This document shows positions 1-16,500 of a stretch of DNA of 64,000 nucleotides, in pieces; the first letter of the stretch is position 1; every line of letters begins with the position of its first letter. The position numbers were made by a program, and so were the translations under genes. Origin of the DNA: Chloracidobacterium sp. (lineage in GTDB: Bacteria > Acidobacteriota > Blastocatellia > Chloracidobacteriales > Chloracidobacteriaceae). The notes below the pieces were generated by a model. That model had not been told where the DNA came from. It searched no databases and saw only the letters and a program-made list of their open reading frames with translations. The stretch covers positions 1 through 64,000 of the forward strand of contig JANWUV010000015.1 in NCBI GenBank assembly GCA_025057975.1, written 5' to 3'.

Positions 1-335
1 AGTGAGCCGCGGCGCAGCGCCACGCGCGTCAGCCCGCCCGGCAACACGAAGATGTCCTCGCCGTAGAGGATGTACGGACAGCGCAGGTTGTCCTCTGGAA
101 CATAGATTTGGCCGTGCTGACCGCGCACCAAGTCAGTCCCGGTGATGTGGCACCAGACGCCGCGCGGCGGTCGCAGCCCTCGGCAGGCTTCTAGGTAACT
201 CGGACTGTTGAGAATGAGGTTGGGCGGCGGTACGCCGTCCTTGAGGATGCGCTGCTCGCCGTACACGTCGGCGAGGAAGGCATTGAGCGCGCGGATGCGT
301 TGCCGAAACCAACCTCGACCCACGCCATTGGGCAT
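1..335 (-). pseudogene. Remnant of a circularly permuted ATP-grasp protein, truncated and internally deleted, running off the window
   Basis: Read leftward from an ATG at 335, the frame stays open to the window edge. The first about 90 residues match the N-terminal half of the circularly permuted ATP-grasp family (DUF404/407 type): RQRIRALNAFLADVYGEQ, an ILKDG stretch, GVWCHITGTDLVR and the EDNLR motif. Directly after EDNLR the frame jumps, still open, to the family's C-terminal signature (PYILYGEDIFVLPGGLTRVAL). The few hundred residues that normally separate these motifs, including the ATP-binding core, are missing. The usual N-terminal segment is also absent, because an in-frame TGA lies at 353-351. 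I read this as a decayed or internally deleted gene. An assembly join is the main alternative, and the part beyond base 1 is unseen. Confidence 0.7.
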
Positions 336-647
336 GGGTTTGTTTACCGTTCAAAAACAAAGCGAGGGGAAAACGGGCCTGAGTCCACCTTAGAGAGCTT
401 TGCCTGTTTGTGTCAGCCAACCATAGCCAACAGCCGGAAGAACATCCAGCCTGCCGCCTGTGACCGTGAATGAAGGGTCTCCCGCCGGTTGGGTTGCTTT
501 CCAGTCAGGCACGGCGCCGGCATGTGGCGGTGTCGGGCAATGACGGCAAGCACGGCGGATAAGGCCGCGCCGTCTGCGCCTTGCCGGTCAGGGATGACGT
601 TGCGCCGACCAACAAGACGGTAGGAGGACATTTGCCTAGAAAATGCG
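336..647. other. Intergenic stretch without a recognisable gene
   Basis: About 310 bases between the ATP-grasp remnant and the small membrane protein. Short open frames exist on both strands, but none has a ribosome site, a family motif or credible composition. It may contain decayed sequence from the missing N-terminal part of the neighbouring ATP-grasp remnant, although I found no motif to prove it. Confidence 0.4.
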
Positions 648-845
648 CTAAATCGAATAACCCGGCGAGCGACGTTTGATGTCGAGGATGATGGCGAAGA
701 TCATGCCCATAATCAAAATGAAGTGGCTAATCCCACCTAAAGCATTCGCAAAGGCTACGGTCAGCACCCAAAAGACGAGCAACGGTACGTAGGTCAACAG
801 GGCGTAGATAATCGCCATCCGCCAACTGATTTCTTTCCAGTTCAT
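648..845 (-). CDS. Small two-helix membrane protein of unknown function (65 aa)
   Basis: A frame of 65 residues. A longer frame starting at 1040 is possible, but its first half overlaps the end of the upstream PLP enzyme. The ATG at 845 is preceded by an AGAGG-type ribosome site about 7 bases away, so I chose it. After a short polar N-terminus (NWKEISWR) come two hydrophobic segments, about residues 11-36 and 40-55, separated by a short Gly/Ser turn, and then a basic tail (DIKRRSPGYSI) expected on the cytoplasmic side. It lies 127 bases downstream of the PLP enzyme on the same strand. I do not recognise the family and can assign no function. Confidence 0.6.
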   Translation of the reverse strand: MNWKEISWRMAIIYALLTYVPLLVFWVLTVAFANALGGISHFILIMGMIFAIILDIKRRSPGYSI

Positions 846-972
846 GGCGAACCTCTGGCCGGCCGAAACCTGGCCGGCATCTTCAGTTGAGGTCGATTCC
901 GGGAACGCGACGCCAATGTAGCCCCAGCCCTTCGAAACGACTGTTTTTTGCAGCACAATGCTGACCAAAGCT

Positions 973-2120
973 TCACCAACCGCGTATGATTGGCCACCGG
1001 TCAACCACCCGACCGCCGGCGACCACCCAATAGTGGTCATGCTGCGCAGCAGTCAGGCAGGAGTGGTTTGGCACAATCTGCAACCGCGCGCCGACCGCTA
1101 GTTGGTCGAGTAGTGTGCGGTCCGCCACCGGAATTCGGCCATGTTCTTGTGAAACGGTGGCCACCCGCAGACCCAGCGGACGGCCTTCCAGATCGCCGAC
1201 CAAGCCATAGCCGTTGTCGGGAAAGAAATCCTCTGCACCGATGTCCTTTGACAAAGCAATCGCGCCGGCGTCCACCACAACCTTGTCTGCACCGCGATGG
1301 ACAACGGCGGTCAGCACAGTCAGCGCGCAGTCGTCCAACGCGCAGACGCCGCATTGAGCTTGGAAAGCGTCAAAAAACACGTAGTTGCCCGGCCGCACTT
1401 CAAAGTTGGGGGGCAGCGGAGCGTCTAGCGCCATGACGGTCGGCGTCGAGCCGATACTGATGCAAGGAACATCAAAACCGCGTCGCTCCAGCTCGGCGGC
1501 GGCTTCCTGCAGGCGGTCGCGCTCAAGCTTCGCAATCGTTCGTCGTTCCGCCGCTGACCGTGCGGCGTAGGCCTGCCCGGCATGCGTCAGTACACCGGCC
1601 AACGTTAGCCGCTTCGCCGACGCGACGGCGCGCGCCACATCCGCGATGCGCATCGCGGCGTCAAACGGTAGTCCCGTCCGACCATCGCCGCAGTCAATCT
1701 CGATCAACACATCCAGCGCAACACCCGCCTCCGCAGCCGCCACCGACAGACGCGGTGGAAGGTCGGGATTATCGGTGATGACGGTCAGCCGCCGGACGCG
1801 CCGCGCCAGTTCGCATACCCGCGCGAATTTACCCGGCTCCAACGGTACAGCGTAGAGCAAATCCATGAAGCCGGCCTCGGCAAAAGCGAAGCCTTCCGCT
1901 AAGGTCGAAATCGTCACGCCGCCAAACCAACCTGCCACCTGCCGTCGGGCAATCGGTACACACTTGTGCGTTTTGATGTGCGGACGCAACCGCGCCCCCA
2001 AGCCAGCGACATGGGCGCTCATGCGCGCAATATTGCGCGTCAGGCGCTCAAGGTCGAGGATGAGCGCCGGCGTCGGAACGGCAAGCAAATCCGGCGGAAG
2101 GTCAGGCAAGTTGGCGACCG

Positions 2121-2124
<4 letters not shown>
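973..2124 (-). CDS. Fold-type III PLP enzyme of the D-threonine aldolase / D-serine dehydratase family
   Basis: The 383-residue protein has the alanine-racemase-like barrel of the metal-dependent D-threonine aldolase and D-serine dehydratase group. The PLP lysine is probably Lys51 in [10 protein letters not shown]-terminal PNHSC motif supplies His354 and Cys356, the usual metal ligands, and a TTF-like beta domain surrounds it. Family members cleave D-3-hydroxy amino acids such as D-threonine to glycine plus aldehyde, or dehydrate D-serine. The sequence alone does not tell which reaction is used. The start overlaps the end of aspS by 4 bases (ATGA type), so the two are probably translationally coupled. 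Cytoplasmic. Confidence 0.85.
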
Positions 2125-3926
<1,802 letters not shown>

Positions 3927-3929
3927 GAG

Positions 3930-6629
<2,700 letters not shown>

Positions 6630-6681
6630 GCGTTATGCCGAGGCAGAAGCTATCACCAGGTCCGCGCCAGAAAAAGCCGCC

Positions 6682-7236
6682 TCATACAAAGAGCTTGGCG
6701 CGCCGATTCCCCGGTTCGCGCCGAAGCGCCGCCTCAAGCGCCTCGGCGACGACATCGCGATGGTACTCATGAACCAAAAACACCTCACGTTCTTGGTGAT
6801 CTTGGGACAACCGGACGCTGAGCGGCTCGCCATCGCTGTCGAGGCGGATGTCACAGACGCGCACATTCTCTACTTCAGCAAGCGTTGCGCCCGTTGCTTG
6901 GCGGAACAACTCGCGGGGATCGTCGCCAGTCATCCGACCAGCCGCAGCGTCGGCTGATAGGGCCTCTGTGCTGGTGCCGCCCGCCGCTGGCTTCATCGGC
7001 GGTAGGACAACCTGTGGGTGCCGCCGGCGCCGCCGCCGGCGCCGCCGCCAAGACGCTTGTGAGAGTCCGAGGACAAAGCCGCCGATGCCGCCGACCAACC
7101 AGAGCAGCGGTGCATTGTTCTCGCCGATATAGCTTTGTAGGGGATAACCGGCGACAACCGCGCCGCCGACGCCCAACGCCGCCCCTCCCACACAGAAAGC
7201 CAGAGCCTTGCCAAGTGTTCTAAGACGCATGACCAC
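6682..7236 (-). CDS. Hypothetical membrane protein with an Arg-rich linker
   Basis: 184 residues. Two hydrophobic helices lie near the N-terminus (about 10-30 and 42-60). A run of nine consecutive arginines follows (about 64-72), then a Pro/Ala/Thr-rich linker and a soluble C-terminal domain of about 85 residues containing DDPRELFRQATGATLAEVENV. The arginine block should hold the tail in the cytoplasm. Its DNA is a GCC/CGC triplet repeat that could vary in length by slippage. The start lies 3 bases after the HemG-like gene, so the pair is probably one transcript. I do not recognise the family. Confidence 0.65.
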   Translation of the reverse strand: MVMRLRTLGKALAFCVGGAALGVGGAVVAGYPLQSYIGENNAPLLWLVGGIGGFVLGLSQASWRRRRRRRRRHPQVVLPPMKPAAGGTSTEALSADAAAGRMTGDDPRELFRQATGATLAEVENVRVCDIRLDSDGEPLSVRLSQDHQEREVFLVHEYHRDVVAEALEAALRREPGNRRAKLFV

Positions 7237-7239
7237 GAC

Positions 7240-8432
7240 TCACTTCATCGAAGTCAGTCGGGTAAACTCCCGCACGGCGCGTACGGCGCAATCTTCAATG
7301 GAGACGCCCTCAAAATAGTTTCCGATCAGGAAAAGCGGCGTCCCGGCGAGCGTGGCGTCCAAGCTCTCAATCAGCGCCGCGTGGCCGACTCTGGGGGACG
7401 GGAGAACATTCGTCCGAAAAACCGCTTCAACGATGTCCGTCCGCGCGACGCCAAGCGCATCGGCGATGCGTCGCAGCTTGCCTTCCGCGTCAAGTTTGCC
7501 CGGCTTAAAGTGAAATGCAAAACCACGCCATGTCGGATCCGGTAGTACATCGCGTGACACTGCTGAATAGAACAAATCATCCCGCGCAATCAAGCCGGCG
7601 ACCGGCGGCACCTTGACGGCCGCGCGCGGCACAAGAACGCCGACCGTCTCGATGGTTTCAACGCGAATCCGTGACAGTTTTTCCGACACCGACGGAAAGG
7701 CGTGACGCAGAAGTTGCGCGGCGACGTTCGCCGGCGTCGCCAGCACCAGCAGCCGCGCCTGATAGGTCTCCCCGGCGGCCGTCGTCACCTCAAATCCTGC
7801 CTCGGCGCGTTCGACGCCGACGACTTCGCGGCTGGTCGCCAGCGTCACCCCCGGCTGGGCAAGAGCGGTCGTAATGATGCTTTGTAAGCCGTTCGGCAGG
7901 GTGTAGGTGCGCCGTACGTCGGTGCGGCGGGGCCGTTTTTTGAACAGCATGTCGGCTGGCAAATCATCCGCCGTTTGGCACATCACGGCATTGAACGCGG
8001 GCGACAGCACATCGCTGTAGTTTTTCGCACCCAGCAGCCGGCTGTAGTACTCGGCAACGCTCAAACCGGTTTTCTTTGTGCGCAACCCCAACGGCAACCG
8101 CCATATCGCTTCTAAAAAGTGAAGCTGCGACACAACAGGCTTGACCTGATTCGCCACCAAAAACTTGAAGCCAACCTTGGCGCGCGGCCGCAATTCCTTG
8201 AGCAGTCCGCACTCCTCGATGACCGACAGCAGCGTGCCGTAGCTGTTATAACAGGTGTGCGCGCCCAGTTCCGTCCAGAAACCGCCGCCTTTGGCGAAGC
8301 GGTGTGACCGTAACGCGCCGCCGGGTTCGGTGTCTTTTTCCAAAACGGTGACGGCCAGGCCGACGCGCGCACAGCGGTGGGCGAACGTCGCGCCGGCGAC
8401 GCCGCCTCCAATGACAAGCACCGACGCGCTGT

Positions 8433-8436
<4 letters not shown>
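7240..8436 (-). CDS. hemG: Probable protoporphyrinogen oxidase (FAD amine-oxidase fold, HemG/HemY type)
   Basis: The 398-residue flavoprotein has an N-terminal Rossmann FAD site (VIGGGVAGATFAHRCA, ending in LEKD), an amine-oxidase-like body and a C-terminal FAD-contact motif (LFLIGNYFEGVSIEDC) typical of oxygen-dependent protoporphyrinogen IX oxidases. The reaction would be the six-electron oxidation of protoporphyrinogen IX to protoporphyrin IX, the last common step before heme and (bacterio)chlorophyll, relevant in a phototroph. It is shorter than most HemG proteins (about 450-470 residues), so another substrate, such as a carotenoid precursor, cannot be excluded. It overlaps the end of clpA by 4 bases. 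Confidence 0.72.
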
Positions 8437-10700
<2,264 letters not shown>

Positions 10701-10835
10701 GGCAAACGACCGCTGAGCTGGAAAAGTGCGAGTCGCGTTCAGGCCAAACGGCCCGAACGCCGGACTGAGAGCATAAAACGCCACTTGGGACGGTAAAAAG
10801 TCATCCGCGCTTGCGCCGTCAAGCGGGTGGTTCGC

Positions 10836-11153
10836 TTACTCGGCCGGCTCAATTGTACACAGAAGCGGAAACTCGTTGGCGCGCGCAAGCTGGATGGTCT
10901 GCATCATTTTGGTTTCGGCGATTTCATACGGGTAGACGCCTGCGACGCCGACGCCCCGGCGATGCACGTTGAGCATGATGCGCGTCGCCTCGCTTTCCGA
11001 GTGGTGGAAAATGTGTTGGAGGACGTACACCACAAACGGCATCGTCGTGTAGTCGTCGTTGTGGAGCAAAACGCGATACATCGGCGGCTCTTTCGTTGTC
11101 GTTCGTTCTTCGACAAGCAGCTCTTCGTCGCGATCCGGCACAGGGTTCGGCAT
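10836..11153 (-). CDS. clpS: Clp protease adaptor ClpS
   Basis: A small adaptor (105 residues from the ATG at 11153; a TTG at 11159 adds two) that binds the ClpA N-domain and delivers N-degron substrates. The diagnostic core is present: YRVLLHNDDYTTMPFVVYVL, then FHHSESEATRIMLNVHRRG and a late ETKMMQTIQLAR helix. The Asn-Asp-Asp block and the Met in TTM line the N-degron pocket in known ClpS structures. It lies about 135 bases upstream of clpA on the same strand and directly follows the small Cys-rich peptide gene. Confidence 0.95.
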   Translation of the reverse strand: MPNPVPDRDEELLVEERTTTKEPPMYRVLLHNDDYTTMPFVVYVLQHIFHHSESEATRIMLNVHRRGVGVAGVYPYEIAETKMMQTIQLARANEFPLLCTIEPAE

Positions 11154-11159
11154 AAGCAA

Positions 11160-11354
11160 TCATCCCAACTGGATTGACTCGATGTTCGCTTTGGATGGCT
11201 TAAACGGCGGGGCGGTGTTCGACCCCGGTCGTGCACAACCGCATGCGCCGCAGCTACTGGAGGAAGACAGGATTCGGCATGCAGCGCGCCACCAGCGGTA
11301 CAACAGAAATCCAGTCGCCAAGCTGACAGCGCTCATGGTGATCCAATACTGCAT
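11160..11354 (-). CDS. 64-aa single-helix peptide with a CGACGC cysteine cluster
   Basis: The ATG at 11354 has a strong AAAGGAG ribosome site at the right distance, the main reason to accept this short gene. One hydrophobic helix (about residues 3-21) is followed by Arg-rich residues, a serine run and a dense SCGACGCARP cysteine cluster, then a polar tail. The build (N-terminal helix plus Cys motif) recalls FeoB-associated Cys-rich membrane peptides, but there is no feo gene nearby, so that is only a resemblance. Its stop lies about 6 bases before the clpS start, suggesting joint translation with clpS-clpA. Confidence 0.6.
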   Translation of the reverse strand: MQYWITMSAVSLATGFLLYRWWRAACRILSSSSSCGACGCARPGSNTAPPFKPSKANIESIQLG

Positions 11355-11723
11355 TGCACGCTCCTTTCTCGGCGGTCGCTTTGCTTTGCATTCTAGCGCA
11401 ATACTAGCGCAACCAGAGGCATTCGTTGCAACGACGTCTACCTTTTTCGGTCACCTAAACTTTCGGTTTGCTTGCCACTTTTCACGGCGCGCGTAGAGCT
11501 GCCCCCAGCTCGCTAAAGTGCGCAGGCAAACCGACAGACGGCTTGCGCCTTTTCTACCTTCACCTTTGCGTTTGTTTCCTCTCCTGTACGCCCCCCATGC
11601 GGCGACGCGCGGACGTGATGCGGTGGCGGGCTGTGTTTGCTAACGTACCGACGTGCGTCACGTTCAACCCAAGCGAAACCAGGGCGCGTCAATGTTGGAG
11701 GTTTCGCTTCGCCCGTGGTGGTC
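11355..11723. other. Divergent intergenic region upstream of the clpS and ABC1-kinase genes
   Basis: About 370 bases that must hold the promoters for the leftward clp series and for the rightward ABC1 kinase. Part of it is less GC-rich than its surroundings (around 11400-11470). No convincing -35/-10 pair, hairpin or RNA gene could be identified. Open frames here lack ribosome sites and family motifs. Confidence 0.4.
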
Positions 11724-13262
11724 ATGTCTGCTCTGACGTTGGATGTTCCGGTTCTGTCGCGCGCGCTTTCGCTCGGCGACAATCTACGTCACTTGCGCCG
11801 CTTCATTGTCGTTTCCGCGGCGCTCCTCCCCTTTCTGGTGAGTTTCCTGCGCGACCGGCGGCGCTGGATCAAGTGGGGCGCGCCGCGCGTCCTGACAGAT
11901 GAGCAACATGCCCGCCGGGCGAAGAAGTTGGTGGACACGTTTGCTCGGCTGGGACCGTCTTATATCAAGCTGTCACAAATTCTGGCAGTGCGCGAAGACC
12001 TTGTCCCGAAGGTTTACGCGCGCGAATTCGCCCGGCTTCTCGACCAAACCCCGGCGGCGGGGATGGACTATGTCCGTGAAGTCATTCGCCGCCGGACGGG
12101 CAAATCCCCGGATGAGCTGTTCAGTGACTTCGACCCTAACGCCATCGCTTCAGCTTCCATCGGGCAGGTTCACCGGGCGCGGTACAAGGGCGTGGATGTC
12201 GTCGTCAAGATTCGGCGGCCGAATGTAGTCGAAACCATCATGCTTGACAACGCCATTCTTGGGACACTGCTGGAGTGGCTGCGTCCGTTTTTTGGCGAAC
12301 ACTATCTGTATCGCGGCTTCGAGGTGTTGTTCGCCGAGTACAAGCGGATTGTCGTCGGCGAGTTGGATTTTCGTATTGAAGCGCAAAACGCCGAACGGCT
12401 GCGCGCCCAGCAGCCGCGCCATCCACGGCTGGTCATCCCGGAAATCGCCCACGAACTAACACACGAAGATTTGCTGGTGATGGAATTTTGCGAGGGCGTC
12501 CGCATTGACGCCGTGGAGACCATCCGCAGCTACGGGCTGGATTTGGGCGAACTAGTCGAAGCCCTGCTTGAAATCGTGTTTTCACAGCTTTTGGTTCACG
12601 GCTTCTTTCACGCCGACCCGCATCCGGGCAACATCCTGATCAATCGGCGCGGGGACATCATTCTGCTTGACTACGGCATGGTGGATGAACTCGATCCGGT
12701 GACGCGCGACCGCTTTCTGGGGTTGATTCTGGCGGCAAACGCCAATCAGTACGACGAGGTCGTCGCCAAGCTGTACGAGTTGGGCATGGTTGATCCCGAC
12801 ACGCCGGCGGAGCAACTGACGTACGTCACGGAGACCATCATGAACTTGCGGCACCTGGCGCGGACGCATCAGCGGCAGGTGCAAATGGCGGTCGAGCAGC
12901 TTTTTGAGAAGACGCGCATTTTGCACCATCTGCGAATGCCCCGGCAGATGGTGTATTTGCTTCGCATGGCGACGCTAATTGAGGGTGTGGCGATTCGTTT
13001 CGACAACAACTTCGACAGCATTCGGGACGCCGTACCCATTGCCAAGCGTGTTGGTTTTAGGCTCATTGCCCGCATTGTCCCGGCGGCGACCGCCCTGCGT
13101 TATGCGGCTGAAGTGTTCGCCGAGCGTTTTGACGCCTATCTCAGCCGCGTCATGCAGCGCAAAAAAGTTTCCTACGCCAAGGACTTCGTTCGTCGCATGT
13201 GGCAGGGCGGAACCGCTACACCAGCTTCGGGACAAACGCCGCGTCTGACGTTGCCTTCCTAA
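11724..13262 (+). CDS. ABC1/UbiB (AarF) family atypical kinase
   Basis: 512 residues from the ATG at 11724; an upstream start at 11637 is possible, but conserved sequence begins later. UbiB-family hallmarks are the KxGQ-like segment (FARLGPSYIKLSQILAVRED), the Ala-rich nucleotide loop (ASASIGQVHRA), the invariant lysine in VVVKIRRP, the catalytic HADPHPGNILI block and the metal-binding DYG (LLDYGMVDEL). UbiB proteins support quinone and isoprenoid-lipid metabolism through an ATPase or unorthodox kinase activity at the membrane. No quinone genes are adjacent, so the partner pathway is unknown. A hydrophobic N-terminal stretch (about 31-44) may anchor it. Confidence 0.92.
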   Translation: MSALTLDVPVLSRALSLGDNLRHLRRFIVVSAALLPFLVSFLRDRRRWIKWGAPRVLTDEQHARRAKKLVDTFARLGPSYIKLSQILAVREDLVPKVYAREFARLLDQTPAAGMDYVREVIRRRTGKSPDELFSDFDPNAIASASIGQVHRARYKGVDVVVKIRRPNVVETIMLDNAILGTLLEWLRPFFGEHYLYRGFEVLFAEYKRIVVGELDFRIEAQNAERLRAQQPRHPRLVIPEIAHELTHEDLLVMEFCEGVRIDAVETIRSYGLDLGELVEALLEIVFSQLLVHGFFHADPHPGNILINRRGDIILLDYGMVDELDPVTRDRFLGLILAANANQYDEVVAKLYELGMVDPDTPAEQLTYVTETIMNLRHLARTHQRQVQMAVEQLFEKTRILHHLRMPRQMVYLLRMATLIEGVAIRFDNNFDSIRDAVPIAKRVGFRLIARIVPAATALRYAAEVFAERFDAYLSRVMQRKKVSYAKDFVRRMWQGGTATPASGQTPRLTLPS

Positions 13263-13568
13263 AAAAGGCGCCGCCCTCGCCGTACAAATCGTCGTCGAAT
13301 ATGGCAACGCGCCTCCGTGAAAGGGCGTCAACGCTTGTCGTCCGCCGGCGATGTTTGAACGCCCCCGGCGGATGCTTAGCCCACTTGTTGGCAAACGCAC
13401 ATTTGTCGGCTACGCTTTTCAAACTTTTTAGTGCTTTTTATCCCAATGTTTCGCTCGTTGCGGCGAAACGCCTGCGATTACAGCTTGTTTTCCGGTTCCG
13501 AGGTGAACGCACACGGCCGCCGGACAGCGCCGGTCGTGTCGCCTCGGCAAACGATGGAGATTCGGCCA
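13263..13568. other. Intergenic region before the TIG/FG-GAP protein
   Basis: About 305 bases. The frame of the downstream gene is open back to 13431, but that extension is Arg-rich and has no signal-peptide character, so I treat it as untranslated. No clear promoter, terminator or RNA gene was recognised. Confidence 0.35.
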
Positions 13569-16500
13569 ATGCACAAGGTTTTTAGTCAACCGGTGATGGT
13601 GTGGTTGCTCTGTGGGCTGTCTTTCTTGGCATGTACTGCGCCGCCGTTGGCGTCCGCCGCCGTTCGTGTGGCGGCCGAGCGACAAAAGACTATGCCGCTG
13701 CGCCCGGCGGGAGATGGCGCGCGGCGCGACAACGAACCTAACGCTGTTGGTCATTGGGGGCGGGGCGCTGCATCCGCCTATGCAGCACTTGGACAGTTCA
13801 CCGGCGAAATGATTCTTGGCGACAGCGTCGGCTTGACGCCGCCGGCTGCTGCGCTGCAGTCCTCCCTGACCATCACCGGATTCAGCCCGACTTCCGGGCC
13901 GGTTGGAACCGTGGTGAACATCAGCGGCACGGGCTTCGTGCCTCCAACACCCGTCGCGCTCCATACGGGGCGAAGCGAAGGCGACGTAGAGGTTTGCTTC
14001 AACGACGTACCGGCTCAGGTCTTTCAAGTTGTGAGCAATACGGAAATCATCGCCACGGTGCCCCCCGGCGCCACGACCGGGCCGATCAAGGTGCGAGTGG
14101 ACGACGATGAAGCCGTCAGCAGTACGAACTTTGTCGTCACGAACGCGCCGCCGCTGCCGGTCATCATCAACTTCATTCCGGGTGCAGGCCCGGTCGGCAC
14201 GACTGTCGAGATTTTTGGCTCGAACTTCATCAACGTAACGAATGTCCGATTCAACCGTGTTGAGGCGACGTTTAGCGTGCTCAACCAGACGCGAATCACG
14301 GCGACTGTCCCGGCCAGTGCGACCACCGGCCCGATCACCATCACGGCGCCGGGGGTGACGGTCAGTAGTCCGGCGCCATTCGTTGTGCTTGAGCCGCCAA
14401 CCATCACGAGCTTTGCGCCGACTTCGGGTGTGGTTGGGACGGCGGTGACGATTACGGGGACGAACTTTACGGGTGTGACGGCCGTGACTTTCAACGGGGT
14501 CAACGCGACGTTTACTCTCAACAGTCCAACGCAGGTGACGGCGATCGTCCCGACAGGTGCGACGACCGGCCCGATTGCCGTGACGACGCCGGGCGGGACG
14601 GCGACAAGTCAAGCGCCGTTCGTGGTCATTCCATCGCTGAGTATCACAAGTTTTACGCCGACTTCGGGTTCGGTCGGGACGGTAGTGACGATTACGGGGA
14701 CGAACTTTGCGAACGTGACGCGCGTCACCTTCAACGGCGTCAGTGCAACGTTCACCGTCAACAGCCCGACGCAGATCACGGCGACCGTTCCGACGGGTGC
14801 GACGACCGGCCCGATTGCCGTGACGACGCCGGACGGAACGACGGCGACGAGTCAGACGCCATTTGTGGTTGTCCAGCCGCCGACCATCACGAGCTTTGCG
14901 CCGACTTCAGGTGTGGTCGGGACGGCGGTGACGATTACGGGGACAAACTTTGAGGGGGCAACCGGCGTGACTTTCAACGGCCTTAGTGCTCGGTTCACGG
15001 TTCGCGGCGGCGACCAAGTGACGGCGACGGTTCCAGTCGGCGCAACCACCGGTCCAATCGCCGTGACGACACCGGGCGGGACAGCGACCAGCCGCACCAA
15101 CTTCACCGTCGTCCCGCGCGTACCGCCTCAGACGATAGGCGTTTTTCGTCCTGGTCAGTCGTTCCTACTCCGACAGGCTAACACGGCGGGACCACCCGAC
15201 ATCGCTGTTGGATTGGGCCAGCCGGGCGACCTGCCCGTGGTCGGCGACTGGGACGGCGACGGCCGAACCACCGTAGCGCTGTTCCGCAATGGCCAGTTCC
15301 TCATTCGGAATGAGAATGCCAGCGGCGCATCCGTGACGACGGTCGTGTTCGGGCAGACCGGCGACCTGCCGCTGGCCGGCGACTGGACCGGCAAGGGCTT
15401 CGACAGCATTGGCGTTTTTCGGCGCGGCGTGTTCCTGCTCCGCAACAGCAATACGGCCGGCAACCCGGACATCGTGGTGAACTATGGGCTGCCGACCGAC
15501 TTGCCTGTGGTCGGCGACTGGGACGGCGACGGCCGAACCACCATCGGCGCGTTCCGTCCTTCGACCGGCTTTTTCTTCCTGCGCGATGAGAATACATCGG
15601 GAAACGCCGACGTGAGCTTCTTCTACGGCTTGGCGGACGACCTGCCTGTGGTCGGCGACTGGGACGGCGACGGTGTGACGACCATCGGCGTTTTCCGGCG
15701 CGGGACGTTCTTCCTGCGCAATACGAACACGGCGGGCTTCGCCGACCTCGCCGTAGCCTTCGGTCAATCAGGCGACCTGCCGCTGGCCGGGCGCTGGAAG
15801 ACGCCGCCTGTTATCCCGCCCGGTGACTTTCAGACCGGCAACTCGACCATCGTCTGGCGCAATCGCGTCACCGGACAAAGCGCGATTTGGAAAATGAACG
15901 GCGTCAGCTTCGTAGAAAGCGTCTTCCTACCAACCGTTGACGACTGCTGGGTGATCGGCGGCGTCGCCGACTTCAACGGCGACGGCAATACGGACATTCT
16001 ATGGCGTAATCAGGACGTGACCGGCTTCGACGCCGTTTGGACGTTTTCCGGGACGACGCCGACGGCGTCGCTTCCGATTACGCCTGAACAAACCGATCTC
16101 AACTGGACGATTAGCTGCACCGGCGATGTCAACCGCGATGGGCAAACCGATATCATTCGCCGCAACACCGCAACCGGCGCAGCGGAGGTATGGCTGATGA
16201 ACGGCCGCGCCCGCAGCGCCGTCGTCCCGCTGGTCATTCCAGACCTCGCTCTATCGGAGCAGATTGTCGGCGGCGGCGACTTTGACCGGAACGGCCTGCT
16301 GGACCTGCTGGTTTACAATCCGGCTGCAGCTGGAGCGCGAATCGTCACGCTGATTGGCGCAACGGCGGTTGGAAGTCGTGCAATCCCAACCCCCGGCTCT
16401 GACTGGCAACCGGCGGCGGTCGGCGACTACAACCGAGACGGCCAGCCGGACATCGTGTGGCGCCATGAGACCAACGGGCAAAACGTCATCTGGCTGTTGC

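Noticed and set aside
413-631. 72-codon minus-strand frame as a gene or as the lost N-terminus of the ATP-grasp remnant
   Set aside because: No ATP-grasp motif, no ribosome site and no membrane or signal features.
13428-14612. 394-codon minus-strand frame opposite the TIG protein
   Set aside because: Its Arg/His/Asp-rich repetitive product mirrors the TIG repeats; no start signal.
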